From positions 15,623,579-15,687,578 of the forward strand of contig OZ234500.1 in assembly GCA_965153455.1 (NCBI GenBank): DNA of 64,000 nt. Reading direction: 5' to 3'. The number at the start of each line of letters is the position of its first letter. Position 1 is the stretch's first letter. The DNA comes from Sphagnum compactum. Its lineage: Eukaryota > Bryophyta > Sphagnopsida > Sphagnales. The position numbers and the translations under genes were made by a program. The notes below the pieces were generated by a model. That model was not told the DNA's origin, did no database searches, and worked only from the letters and a program-made list of their open reading frames with translations. This document shows, one piece after another, positions 36,335 through 49,063 of this stretch.

Positions 36335-39300
36335 ACTCCACAATTTTTTCTTCACCTGATATTAGGCCAAACTTGAACTTGTGGTGGAAAGAGCTAGGAT
36401 GAACGTGACCACAAAGATTGCTGTTCGATGAGTGGTTGCAACCCCTCAGGACAGATTGACCATGGCAAAGTCCTACAATGGGTGGGATGCCTAAGTCGGT
36501 ATCATGACTGAGAGTGGGCTTTTGTCATCCTTCTTTGACTGGCCACAGGTCTTTTAGTTAGATGTGCGGTTCTATTGTTGAAGTTTGAGATCTGAGTTTT
36601 TTGATCTTTCCTTCTGACGGCACTGTCTATGCTTGCCTTTCAGTTCTTTGGTTCCCATTATTTTCTCTTCACATCTGTGTTCCAGTTATTTGGAGTAAGA
36701 AGTAGAATTTTGCAGAATTGTCAAATGCAATATGCAATGTTTCTATGAACCACTTTGTGTTATGGAGTGTGAATTATGCTGACTTGATGTAAAGTGACCT
36801 CACAGAAGCTTTAAAATGGTATTGGTGGACATAAATGTTTATTCATTGTTGTTTGGAAAAAGATTGCATCGCACAAGTCGTGCTGGATGTACCATGGTAC
36901 TGGACAGTTGATGCCAGCTAAAGCTTGACAGTTGTAAGATCACCCATCAAGGTCTCAGAGGAACTCTGAAGCTGGTTAAACAGCAAAATCTATCACTGTT
37001 CTCTCAATTCTGCTGATCATACCAAAAACCTTGTCTTTGATCCACTTCCTTTCCAACTGCCAAATGTCCCCTTCACACTTCAAAGACCTGGCCTTTCTCA
37101 CAGTCAATCTCCCATTTTGTCTTTTGTCACTTTGGAAGCAAACAAATCTAGTTTATACATACTTAGACTTTGTCTGGAGATCATTTTCAGACACTTCACA
37201 ATGGTGACATCACATTTCGGAGAAAGTAAAATGGATCTGATTTGTGTTGGGATTCTCTTGTCCATGCAGGACATCAGTATGTAGCTTCCTTGTTTATCAT
37301 AAAGCAGCCTAGTTGGCATTAGCTGCAAGGAATGAAGACCTGATCATCGGCTTGATTTGGATATCAGGTTATAATGTGAATGCAAGGTATTCTGATTTCA
37401 AACATAGGAAGGACATAGGAGGCACTCTGGCTCAAGGACTGACAATCAACAACGATGATCGTAATGGCATTAGGGGCAATTGAACAGCTTTTCTGAGAAC
37501 ATGGGGTTTGGAACATACCAGTTTCTGTAGAAAAGGAAGACAAAACATAGAAAAACAGACTGCAGAGGAAATACATAGACCGCGGTAACATCTGTTTTAA
37601 CAGAGAACAACCTAAACAATGATTTTCAACCACTAAAGGCCAGGGAACACAACAACTCCCTTCTACTTCAGGCATAGAAAATGCAATCACCATATCAATT
37701 CCAGTCTTTCCAATGCTGCTGTTGCCATTTCTCAACATCAGTCAGCATCAAGAAGAAGCAGCCTCATACAGTCATTCACCCCGTGAAAGGAGAGAACAGC
37801 GTATGTACCTCAAGGCACCTTTGCAGCATCCAAGGACAAGACAAGAAATGGTCCCCACCCAGAGAAACATTTTGTAAATAACACATACACACACAAGACA
37901 CAAGTTAGAGCAGCTGAAACTGTATGCCAGAGTCAAATCAGCTTTAACTACAAAGCTCCATGTACTGAAAATCAAGGTCATGTTGAGGGCAACGTTTCCT
38001 ATTCTATCTGCTGCAATCGGCATATGAGTTCATGGTCTAAGTAGACCCTCCACAGAGATTTTTGAGCAATCTTTCTTCCATTTTCTAATATTTTGGGCCC
38101 TGCCATTGACTACCCAAAAATCATAAACTCAACATGGTTAAAAGGCATCCCAATCTGAGACCAAAATAACCAAGGACCTAACTGATAAACCAATTTGATT
38201 GGACGTCATAAACCTTGTAAAACAAGCATCTATATGAGGTGAAACAATTACAGTTCACTTTGAAACAGCCAGGGCAGATCAACATTTCAGTTCAATCTAC
38301 AAATCAATACTAATTGCAAGCACGCACAAACCAGACTAGGCGAGGGCCACTTGCAACTAATCAGCCTAAGTTAGAGCCTGATTGCCTAATTGCTGCATAT
38401 CTCTTTAGCTTCCAGCATCTGTGAATGTTGAATTCTTACACTTCTCCAGGTATCATCACTTGTTGAATTGCCCATGCATAGTGCATACAGTGTGAATGTT
38501 TTTTGTTCTCTGTGTTTGAAACTGACAGAGAACAAAAACATTCACATAGCCATATTACTCTTTGGAACTCTTTTTCATGAGCATAATAAGAATGCCTACT
38601 TCCATCTGCAGTTTTAAGATGGTTGTCATTGACAATTTGTGTTTGTCTCTCATTGACAATCAGTTTCTACTCTGGATCACAACAATTCATGCCAATGCTT
38701 CCCTTCCCAACAAAATCAAAGTTTCTGAACAATCCACATCTCATGCTGTTGGCATTCCATATTGCAACCATGTGCACCAGATGGCGAAGTTCAGGTTTGC
38801 TGTATGATCCCGTGAGAATCCACAAATACAAAAGCTATGGGATGACTGCGCACACAATCTGCCAGACCCTAGGGACCAACATCCAGCCAGATGATTTACC
38901 TTAAGGTAAGCTCAAAGGACTGGCCTAAACTCCTAGAATCTGATAATTTTGAGTTTGCAATAAAAAGTTGTGCAACACAAATCACAACTCAATCATATCA
39001 AGTTCAATATGTAGTTTTTAGTTTTGTTTGGTCACACAATATTTTGCCATGATCCATGAAACTTAAAGAAAAATTTTACTTGTGGGTATTTGGAATTTTG
39101 CAACATAAGATTGCTCAAAAGCCTTGCATGTTTTAGTACTCTATTGTGGGACTAACCTAGCGATGGACTGTGAATGTGTAGGCCTAAACTCAATGTAAAT
39201 TTGACCATGACTATTGATTAGCACAATGCTCAACATTCAAACTTGATTTAAAAAGTCCAAAAATTAACCTACAGATGGTTCAAGGAATTGTTCAATAATA

Positions 39301-40490
39301 AGAGGGGTTCCAAATCCTCTTATCTTAATCGGTCACAAGAAACCTCCCCAATTTAAAACACTTTTTAATTTACTTTCCTTATTTTTCTATTCAATTTTTT
39401 GGCTTTTCCCACCTCCTCATGATTTCCAAATACATATTTCAATCTCTCTGCATTGGCCCCGTCAACAAACACTTGGGAAAAGTGAACACCAATGGATGAT
39501 TTTTTCACAAATGGATTTGGGTCTTCACATTGATGAGAAAGTCCAGGGACCTACATTTGACACAAGCCGGTCCATTTTGCTTCAGAAAGTGTTTCAAATA
39601 ACAAAGTGTAGAATTTAAAAGTGTTTAATGGACTAGGCAACCAGCAAGGGCTACAAGGTTACCAAATGTAATCAAGCATGAATTCGAAGGCCACCAAGGC
39701 AAGGTGAGACTAGGTTCAATAACACAACAGATCAAGCCGGTTATTGGACATAGTTGTGGTTAAAGGGTTTCCACAACCAAATGAAGGACTCACATACAAG
39801 GATCTAAAAGAACGGCAAATGCTCCTCCAAAAATCTGTGCAAAAGAGAAAGAGACCCATACTAAAAGTTAAGAGGAACATCCAGTTCCAGAGATGTATCA
39901 TATAAGGTTGCATATGAATTGTGGCCATTTGCAAGCAAATGAATTGATCTCCACAATCCATCAATGCATTATCTTTTGAGGGAGCCCACTCTCCTTACTG
40001 ACTAGTAAGGTCATCTTTGAGGAGGCAACTGATCTAGGTTAAAGACAATGCCATGACATCATTGACCATAAATTATAGTTAGTCCCGATTTGAACCATTG
40101 AGCTAATAAGTGCTAGTCAGGGTTTGAGGAGATATTGGTGGTTCAGAATTTGACACACCCTACTCTTTCTCAACACAAAAATTTCTCACCAGCGGTTACT
40201 CTTCATGCAATACTCCTGCAATCCTTCCTCATTGAATTGAATGCTAACCACCCCGAGACCTAATCCTCACTTGGCTGGCCAGAGTGTAGCTGCACTTCTC
40301 CTGCTGATGTCAATTCTGTGCTTCATTCATGATTGATCTTCCACTCATAATTAGTCTATCTACTTGAAAGTAACTGAGGCAGAAATCTGCCGTGAAGCTA
40401 AGCAAAAAACCTATGTCTAGATTCACATGGAACTGTGATATCTTCTCAGAGGTTAAGATAACTGTGTCCACTTCAATTGCAAGATGTGGA
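36335..40490. other. Spacer between sulfite reductase and SDF2
   Basis: About 4.1 kb between the convergent 3' ends of two genes. The first few hundred bases should be the SiR 3' untranslated region. A near-perfect hairpin lies at 38491-38546. No open frame resembles a known family. Confidence 0.5.
38491..38546. repeat. Near-perfect hairpin, 22-bp stem, 11-nt loop
   Basis: TGTGAATGTTTTTTGTTCTC (38491-38513 with TGT) pairs with ACAGAGAACAAAAACATTCA (38525-38546 with CA); the only fault is one extra T in the left arm. The pairing does not extend outward. The loop is short for a typical plant microRNA precursor, so a fold-back or MITE core is as likely. Confidence 0.85.
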
Positions 40491-42880
40491 TCAAGCAGTA
40501 CTCCTTGCAGGAAAATAGACTCCTTCTGCAGCTGACCAGATGTTGTCTGATGTTTTCTTTGCAAAACCACACACTTCTTGCTGACCAGTTACAATGCGGC
40601 TATACTTCTTGTCATGGCTATGAAGATAGCCATTGGTATCAACATGCCGCAAGCGTATTTTTTGGTCCCTTAGCCATACACTCCCTGCACCCTCTATCTC
40701 CAGCCTGCCAAAACAGAGTAACCATTCAGAATTGATCTTTGCTTGCAGAGTGTAGAATGAGACATTTAAACAGCAGCCAATATTGGAGGAAACTTGCCAG
40801 AAACTGCAAATTGTCATTTCTCAACTTTAAACCAGCCAGAACATGTTGGTCTTATTCTAATAGAAACAAAAAACTGGCACAACTAGTATAATAAGTAATT
40901 CAGAATCATGAATGCCCTCATCTGTCCAGAATAATTAACATTGAATGCATCATGTTACAAGCCATAAATGGCATGTTCCCCCTAAATGCATTGCTACTAG
41001 CACAAACACTCACCAACCCAGAAACCTTTATCTGCAGAATTCCTGGAGTATGTCTGGAATTTGCACATTAGTGCAGAAAGGGAGTTAAGTAATCATACGT
41101 ACTTCCAGTGATCGCCTGAGTCAGATTGTTCATCTCCTCCAAAAGCACTAACCTGCATTTAGATGCACAGTCAATACCTCCTCTGAGCATGTTCAACTAA
41201 GAATCAAGTTGTGAGGTCCTACTGCAGGCAGCATTCATGATTTGTGAAGAACCCTCAATGCAACCCACTTGATTGCAAGATCTTATGTCCACTCAACACT
41301 GGCTGATAGGATCAGTGTCCAGTGACACTGCAAATCCTGTCTCTTGCATCCACTGTGCAACAGAACTCTTTATTGTGATTAATAGTGTCTTTAGGGACTA
41401 ACAGCTTGGGACAAACAGCGGGGGATGGTTCACAATTGCCCTTCAATTGTAGATTTGCTAAAATCTTTCTGCATGTCTGTTCTTCAGCCAAGAAACCAGA
41501 CTAGAATGGATCAACCTGACTGGATCCAGACATCTTGAGTTTGTGAACTGACCTGAGTCAGCCATTCCACTTACAAGATTACATAATTCTTATGGATTGA
41601 CTGCCTTCACAGATAGAACAGCTGCAAAGACTGGTTAAAAATGGTGAGTTCTTTCCTCAGCTCATCTCAGAAGATGTCATCTACATCCCTCAGAGCTCTC
41701 ACTTGATACCTCTGTGGTAAAGGTCAAGATCAATGCATAGAGGATGATCCATAAAGGTAACAAAACAAATAGCTATGAGAAGAGCCTATGCACAACGTAG
41801 TCACCATAGCCCCAGGATTTATCCTGCAAGGAATTAGATAAGACCACCCACCTCAAGATTGCCAGAAATGGGAGATTGATGATGGTGACTGTGGAGCCAT
41901 TTGTGGGTGCGTACATGCTGCAAGCGGACAATTGATCCATTTGGTATGGCATCACCTTGCTGAAACTCTGTTCCTGATGGAGACCGTACTATCTGTATCA
42001 TCTACAATGAGAACAAGACGAGGATTACAAAATTAGCGAGAGAATTACATGCACCATATGCCCAAAAGAGATTGCTTCAAATGTCCCTGTAATGGATAGC
42101 AGGGGCAATACTTTCTTTGCCATTCACATAAACTTAATCAAACTGCTGGATTGATCAAGTCACCAATATGGTGACAGCATGGAATGGTCAGTTCAGAAGT
42201 TCATACTACCATTTGTATCTTCATTTCTGTAGCTGGGAAGAATCCTCACCCAGAAACTGTTGGCATCTTCAACACCTGGAAAGCCGGTAACAGACTGTTG
42301 TTGACTGCCTGAGCCGTATGGTACCTCATGTGAATGCAATCGAAACTTGGTGCGCTCATGCTGTAGCTTTATTACACTTCCATGAGTCACCTGTACACCA
42401 AAAAAAAAGTGTGCACAAATCCAATGGAGTCACTGATTCACCAGTGGACTTACAGCTTTGTGATAAGATGGGGACGCAAGAGACAATCTACACACAAAGA
42501 CTTGAAGTGGAGTCACATTTGACAACGTCTTTCAGAATCATGCAATCGATCTGAGTCGTTCTCAGAGACCCTAAAGTAACACTGCATTGATCAACAACGG
42601 CTCCTTACGAGATTTTGTTGGACTCTTCAATATTTAGGGTTTGCCGCTGCAGACACTCCCGTGCATCATCACTATAGGACATTGCTGTCGCGCAGAGAAA
42701 CGCAGTTTTCACTAAAAAGAACACAAGAGGGAAACAACAAGGAACGAATAGGTAACGGCAGAAGGCTCACGCGGAATCACACACCTCTTTCCCTTCGTTG
42801 ACTGCAAACACAGGAGGAGCGGTGGCGAAGTTATGAAAGATGCCGACAATTGCAATCAACGCCAAAGACAACAGCGCCAT
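40491..42880 (-). CDS. SDF2: SDF2-like ER protein with MIR domains
   Basis: Complete 5-exon gene, 5' to 3': 42880-42785, 42390-42250, 41992-41852, 41152-41103, 40704-40491. All introns are GT-AG and in phase, giving 213 residues (Arabidopsis SDF2 is 218). Residues 1-26 (MALLSLALIAIVG...FA) form a signal peptide. Three MIR-type repeats follow: YGS-like HGSVIKLQHERTKFRLHSHE with PYGSGSQQQSVTGFPG, then GSIVRLQHVRTHKWLHSHHH with SPISGNLEVSAFGG, then KIRLRHVDTNGYLHSHDKK with SRIVTGQQEVCGF. In plants SDF2 works with ERdj3B and BiP in ER quality control, including that of immune receptors, and responds to ER stress. The start at 42880 is chosen because it opens the signal peptide; the frame stays open for 163 further residues upstream (to an ATG at 43369), which most likely is leader sequence. 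Confidence 0.94.
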
Positions 42881-44353
42881 CGCCAGGCACCAGTGCAAAA
42901 CGGTCCAACTCCACGGATCGCAAATGCTCGTCCGCTTCCGGATCAAGAACCGACGCTTCTTCTTCTCCTCGTCTTCACCGCTTCTCCTCCGCTCCGCCTC
43001 TCTAAGCCTTCGCGCTTCCGCAAGCTGCCTGAAGAAGACTCCACTACTGCTATTGCCGCCGCGGCCAAGGCCGCCGTCACTCTCCAAAGCAGACCTCGGT
43101 CGGAGGCCGGCGACCCTGGACACGTGCGGTCCCGCAGAACCCGAAGAGGAGGCCAGCTCTTCCCACCACCACCCACAAGCAAAAAAAACAACCAAAATCC
43201 AAAGCCAAAAAAAAAACAAGTAAAAGTTACACGACAAAATTGCACAAAAGCAAGAAGATAGTACTAGCAGCTTGTTCAAAATTGAAGAGAAAAAAGAACA
43301 AAATTTTGCAAAATACTTGAAGCGAGCGATGCAAGTCACGCGAGAAAACGCAGAATGCAACAATAACAACAGAAGGTGGGTAGTCTACAAAGACCAAAGG
43401 CGCTTTCTGAAAGTTGACCCAAGAGGAGGAAGGAAGGAAGGACAATGACGAATGACGACCAATGAACGATCTTCCGAAAACCCCGGAAGCCTGTGAATGA
43501 GCGACACCTGTCTGTTCCCACACTGCCAAATAACTGGAACTTCTTCAAGTCTCCGTATCTTATAGCCGTATCGTATTTCCATATCGTACGTCGGTCTCGT
43601 ATGTCCCACCTGAAAGGAAAATCTGAAGTTGGGATTCATCAGAAGCTTTGTTTTAGCTGACAAAATCGCAGTTCCCTTCTTCATGTATCCGTATCTTATA
43701 CACGTATGTATTTCCATATCGTACTTCACTATCACTGTCGTATGATGTTCCCCCTGACAGAGTACCTGAAGTTCTCCTTCACCTGATGAGAGCTTTGGAA
43801 GATGTCAGCTTTGGCAGGGGTTTGCTGTTTTTTGTGGGCAATGATCTCAGCTATGGACAAAACCTGTACCTGTGTCATGTTTATGCTTTGATGAGACTTG
43901 CAAATTTGAGCTCCATTGCCAGTTCTGGTACCGAATGGTAGCACTAACAGAGAGGATGAACACATGCGGCTCGATGTGGTCGGTGTACATGTCTACAACT
44001 AGTCAGCCTGCGATTCACCTTCTGGATCTTCTATGCTCTTGCACAATGGATGGTACCTGCACTATGCCAACTGGTTTTGTGGAGAGCACTGAGGTATGGG
44101 GCACAGTCCTGTAGATCCGCTGTGTTAGCTTTCGTGTCGTTGAAAGGGCAATAGACAATGCTTTTGTCTGGAAAGGAGCATAATGTTCCCCAGATGATCA
44201 GGATTTGGTTTTGCAATTACATGTCAAGAACTTCTGAGCATCATTTCGTAGTAGCTGGTCCAAGTGTAATTTGTTACAAATTGGTACCATAACGAACTGC
44301 AGGGCTGAGAGGCTGCATAATGAATGGCATATGTTTGGCATTGTGATGGAATT
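42881..44353 (-). promoter_or_regulatory. Upstream region of SDF2, with duplicated CGTATC-rich block
   Basis: GC-richer than its surroundings near 42880-43180. A G-box-like CACGTG lies in GGACACGTGCGG near 43120. Two related ~100 bp blocks rich in CGTAT/TCGTA words lie at 43551-43650 and 43686-43797 (listed separately). No ERSE (CCAAT-N9-CCACG) was found by eye. No other gene seen. Confidence 0.4.
43551..43797. repeat. Two copies of a ~100 bp CGTATC-rich block, period ~135 bp
   Basis: Both copies contain CCGTATCTTATA, CGTAT, TATTTCCATATCGTAC, TCGTATG, CCTGA and CTGAAGTT in the same order. Copies at about 43551-43650 and 43686-43797. Confidence 0.8.
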
Positions 44354-45230
44354 CTACTCTATTATTCGTTTATTAGGGCCATACATGAACAAACAAGTTT
44401 TTGGAGTGCAAGGCAGCAATGAGGTGGGTAGCCTGCTCATGTGTGTGTACTGGAGTGCCATATATAAGCTGTTCCACTTGAATTCAGACATGGAGGAAGA
44501 ACTATGGTTGTAATGAATCTCCACAAAGAGCTTATCAACAATTTCAGCCATCTGTGGATCCTTCAACCCAACTCTCCAGTATTGGCCATCCTCTCCCTTC
44601 AATGTCCATCTTCACCACCACAGTATCTGCTGCTGTGAGCTTCAAGCCCTCCTTGATGAAATGCGTGATTTTGATAGCACTTAGAATATTATGGTCTCAG
44701 TTGCTGCTATATTCATCACCATCAGCAACACAGTTGTAGTAGCATCACATGGGCTTCAGCATCCATTGGGGAATGCCAAACCTCTCCTTCAACCTCAGTG
44801 CCTTATCATTGTCAGGTGCATAGTTCTTGCTCTTCTCATTTCCTTCTTCTTCAGGAAAGTCAAGCAACTGATCGTGGACTTTGAAAGCATGAATCTCAGT
44901 AAGATCACAGTGGCACATCACCACAAACCACTCAATACTTGTCCAGAATGAGTTCGTCCCAAGGTCAAGGTACGCTGTCTGTTTCCTCAAGTTGAGATTG
45001 ATATCGCTTCGCAGAAGCCAAGGAAGGATATGTGTCCTGTCCTCAGCATCCTGAACGTACTTCAAAGAAAAGCCCCTTCGGAAGTTGTAAGTGTTCTCCA
45101 GACTCTCAATCAACTGCCCCTTCACTTTACAGCAAGCTGGCTTCCCTACCCACTTCATCTGCTTCCATGGATCCTCATCCCCTAATTGTCAGGGAGATGT
45201 CCCAATACGTTGCTAGAAAAGCTCTCTTCT
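44354..45230 (-). pseudogene. Broken FkbM-methyltransferase-like gene
   Basis: Minus-strand remains of a plant protein with a methyltransferase-like fold. Readable pieces in order: DEDPWKQMKWVGKPACC and FSLKYVQDAEDRTHILPWLL (up to 45158 and before), TAYLDLGTNSFWTSIEWF (motif I-like), CDLTEIHAFKVHDQLLDFP, KERFGIPQWMLKPM, then YYNCVADGDEYSSN, IKITHFIKEGL, the FkbM-type box VVVKMDIEG, WPILESW, and LKDPQMAEIVDKLFVEIHYN. Breaks: an in-frame TGA after WMLKPM (44745-44747), a second TGA about 50 bp on, and a one-base frameshift between WPILESW and LKDPQ (near 44575). Stops also occur upstream of the WKQM piece. The C-terminus after MSEFKWN does not resemble the family. No introns are seen between the pieces, so it may be a processed copy. 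I place it near the plant DUF7870/FkbM-like group from memory. Confidence 0.75.
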
Positions 45231-48200
45231 TGTTCCTGTCAACTTGACAACACTTCCAAATTCCCTTGGTTCAACTTCACTGCTAATTTGTGGCAAGAAT
45301 CTCTCATGTGACTCAAATTAATCCTCCTCCTTGCAGATAACATTTCTCTCTCCATATTCCAACATGATCCTTTAGTTGTTTTGATGCAGCCAGCTAGTGG
45401 TGCTTACAAGTCACGCTGGATTCCCAATTCTGCAATCAGCCAAAGCTCCACAACCAAGAGTAGATCAGACCTTCTTTCTACACACTTGCAAAAAGCTTGC
45501 AGTGTGCAAAACTTTGAGTGCAGTGATCTCTTATACCATAATTTCCATCCCCTCATAAGGATTCAAGGATTCAAGGCTTCAAAACCCCAAATCCAAAAAC
45601 TGCCAGCAAACTATGGCTGACATCACAAACTTCACACTTGATCCACCGTTTCCCCTTGCTCCCCTCCCCCAAACACCACCACCAAAAGATTGAAACACAA
45701 AAATGTGATCCATGTGGCTAGAAACCCATTCCTTCTGACACAAATTGGGGCATGGATCTGGGATCAAGATCTACTCACAGTAATTTCTCCAGAAGCTGCA
45801 AATGAACTGCATTGCATTTCGACAAGAGCTTGGGCTTGTTGGTCCTGACATGTATCTTCTTCATCTTGATGAGCTCCAATCTTGAGCACCAAATTACTAA
45901 CAACTCCCACCAGAAATCTGACTTGTATCCGCCCTCCCCTGCCCCAAAAGAAAAAAAGGAGGCCTCCTGAGTGCATGTTCAGCTATCTCATTGGCTGCAT
46001 GCAAATTCTATTCCTAAAATGGCTGTCACCATTTTTGGCCTCAACCAATGCCCCTTCCTAAGAGCGTGGGTACCTATTTCTACTATCAATGAATTTAAAT
46101 GCTCTTCACATGATCAACAATATAATTCTTGTTTAGACTGATGGAAAGTATCTAATTAGCTGCAAAACGCCACCCAGGATTGAAATTATCTTGCACATCA
46201 ACAATCATGAAATGTGATGGGAAGAAAGTAAGTTGAACAAAAACACCAAGGATCATGAAATGCCCTTGACATTCAACCAAAAAGCTTGTTTACGATGGGA
46301 TCAATCTGAAACAAATTAAGCTTCAAAACATCACCTAAATCATCAGAAGTTAGATACTTTTAAGTCCTTGAAATGGGTTTCCTTTATTGGAAAAAGAAAA
46401 TGTATGCAAGCTCTTGAGGTGACCAACAATCTTCAAGTCTGTAACGATGGGAAGAAACAAATAATTATCAAGGTGCAAAAACACAGAGGATCAAGTGCCC
46501 TTGACAAGTACGACCTACAAATTTTCAAGTAACTTATTCACGGGACTTTGAAACTAATTAAGCGACAACAAGCCACCAACAAGGATGTGTGCTCTTAGCA
46601 TGAAATTGACCCTTTAAATTCACAGCTCTTGATTGGAAAAAATTGAAGGACTGAACTTGCAGCACTCTAAATGTTCCCCAAAACTATAGTTATTTGAAAT
46701 TACATATTCATGTTTACAAAGGCATGAGAACTTTCAAAGATTTATTCTAAAATAGCCAGTGGAAAATAAAATAAAATGGGGGCTGTTGTATCCAGTTCTC
46801 ACCCACAAACATTGGTTCCTATTTCAAGCCAAAATTACACTAAAAATGCTACTATCTCTGGTGCAAAGTCCTTTCCCTTTGGGAAGGGCCAATGAAGAAA
46901 CAATCTTTGAAGGCTGAAATGGCTTAACACACTCATCCCCATCATTGGGGTCTCTTCAATTGTTACAAAGTGGAAGTGTAATGCTCTCTTCTATGGATTG
47001 GATCTGCAGTCCAAAATACTGAAGATGGATTCAAGGGTGAGAGACAAAGAAGGATTCAATCAACGCACACACTAATATGCACATAATTGGAATGTTCAAA
47101 TGCCAGCTTTTCTGCAAAAACCTAAGATTTTCAAACTCTGATATCCCTGTTGCATATGAGAAGCAAGTTATTGGAAAAAGACTACATACATTGACCCAAT
47201 GATCTCAGAGGACATAACAGAGGTTTCTTCAAATGCTTGGTGAAAGAGTTGAGCAAAAACTATGTTGTCTTGATTGATTGTGACCAGTGGGTTCAACGGT
47301 GTCCATCTTTCATGAGGAAGAAGTCTAAGCTCTTAAGGTGAAGAAGATACAATTTGCAGCAATTGTCAGCTTGGACACGTCCAGACTTTTGCTCTTGTTT
47401 GTGAAAAGATGCTTGATTCGACTCTTGGTGTTATTTTCTACTTTTGCAGACCTCTTTCAGTTCCCTAATTTGGACATCTACTCTAGAATACAATTGGATT
47501 ATTGAAACCCATGCATGGGTTTCAGAGAAATTCAGGTGGGATTTTCTAAAATTTCAGAACCTTGTGCTTTTTGAGTCATTGTATATTGGTGGAAGAGTTG
47601 AGAATCTAAGTTGCACTGGGAGTGGTCAGTTGAATGTGCTTAGGAGATAGTCCTGGATGTGGGTGGTCAAGGAAATAGAAACTGCTAGGAGACAAAGTTC
47701 TAGGTCTTTCTGTTTTCTTTCATAATAAGTGAAAATTGAAGGGTTAGTTCATGTTTCTTTACATGCTCAAGCAGAGTGTCTTTGCCTCCAATCCAGAACA
47801 AAACTCAAAGAGATCACAAGATGATGAGATGGCTCCTTCCAAAGATATATAATGCTCAAAGATGTGACATTGGATTTGAGAGGCAAAAGTGGAATGCTTG
47901 CAAGTGAATGCCAACTTAAAGGAGAAAAGAGGTTTTTCACGTCATGAATGCACTTGACAAAGAAAACAGTTCAGGATCCCCATGTGGAATATAATTGGAT
48001 CATTAATGACAATGAAAACTCCCTGTAATCATGTGGTATTTGTTTGCTTGGAAGATTTCTATTTTGAACTTGACGAAAATAAATTCCTAGCTTGCTTTTC
48101 TCTAGCTGCTTTGTTTTGTTTTATGCTGATTAGTGCCATTCTTTAGCCATTCACTCTTTGTAGGAAAATGGGCATTGACAAGGAATTATTTTTCTTGAGC

Positions 48201-49063
48201 TGGTTTAATAGCCTCCTCCTGGAGAAGAATTTCATGTCCCAGGATTGGAGTTCCATGAAGTACTGAATGCTCTTTAATAATCACAAATGGAAGAAGTATC
48301 TCATTGATTGAGAATCTTGCTCAGGAGTTGACATCTCATGGCCCCTCCTGGATTTGTCTCTAGATTGTAACTGAAAGGTTGTCCATGAAGAGAATCAGCA
48401 TTTCATGATGAGGTGCCTAATTATCATCATCTCTGTCCATCTGCTTTGCATAACAAATGCACCAAGATCACAACCTGAAAAACGATTCAACAAAAGACAG
48501 CTAGAGCTAGCTGTTTGTATGCCAAAGGGCACAAGCTTTGCTCAAAAGGGTAGGGGGAGCTTTGGGTGCCTTTGGACTGTGCCTTTTGCAATCCAGATTC
48601 AAGGTTTGAGGCAGAGCAACTATCCAGCTCCTACCCTTGATATTGTTGCTGGTAATTTGGCTTACCTTTTGGAGAGAGATTCATAAGGACTTGACTTTCC
48701 ATCTCTTGACGTTTGGCCCCCACTTCCTCCTCTTCTTCCCAATTAGTTAACAGTCATGTTAAACACACAGAGAGACTAATACAAGATAACAACACTGGTG
48801 AAAGACATATCGGCCTTCCTATCACTCTGGAAGTTCTGTTGGGTGCAAGCTTTTCTGCCTCTTTTTTGGCCTCCAAGGACTCTGAGTTGTGTAATAAGAA
48901 CAAATTTTATAGTTGTTTTGAGAGAGTTGGAAGAAAGGGTTGATTTAGTTGTGAAATCAGCAACTTGCAAATGAACTCTGCTGCTTTACCTTCCCACTAA
49001 GTTGAGCTTGTAGCAGACAAACCAAAAACTGTTATATCCACACCAGGTTCTAGATCTACCACA
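45231..49063. other. Spacer upstream of the SAXO gene
   Basis: About 3.8 kb, AT-rich, no recognisable gene. One small frame (48405-48686, 93 residues) begins with a hydrophobic stretch like a signal peptide but has no other support. The SAXO promoter should lie just before 49064; no motif is clear. Confidence 0.45.

Noticed and set aside
42833-43261. 142- and 127-residue plus-strand frames antisense to SDF2 exon 1
   Set aside because: They are the complement of the GC-rich SDF2 leader and signal-peptide exon. No independent feature.
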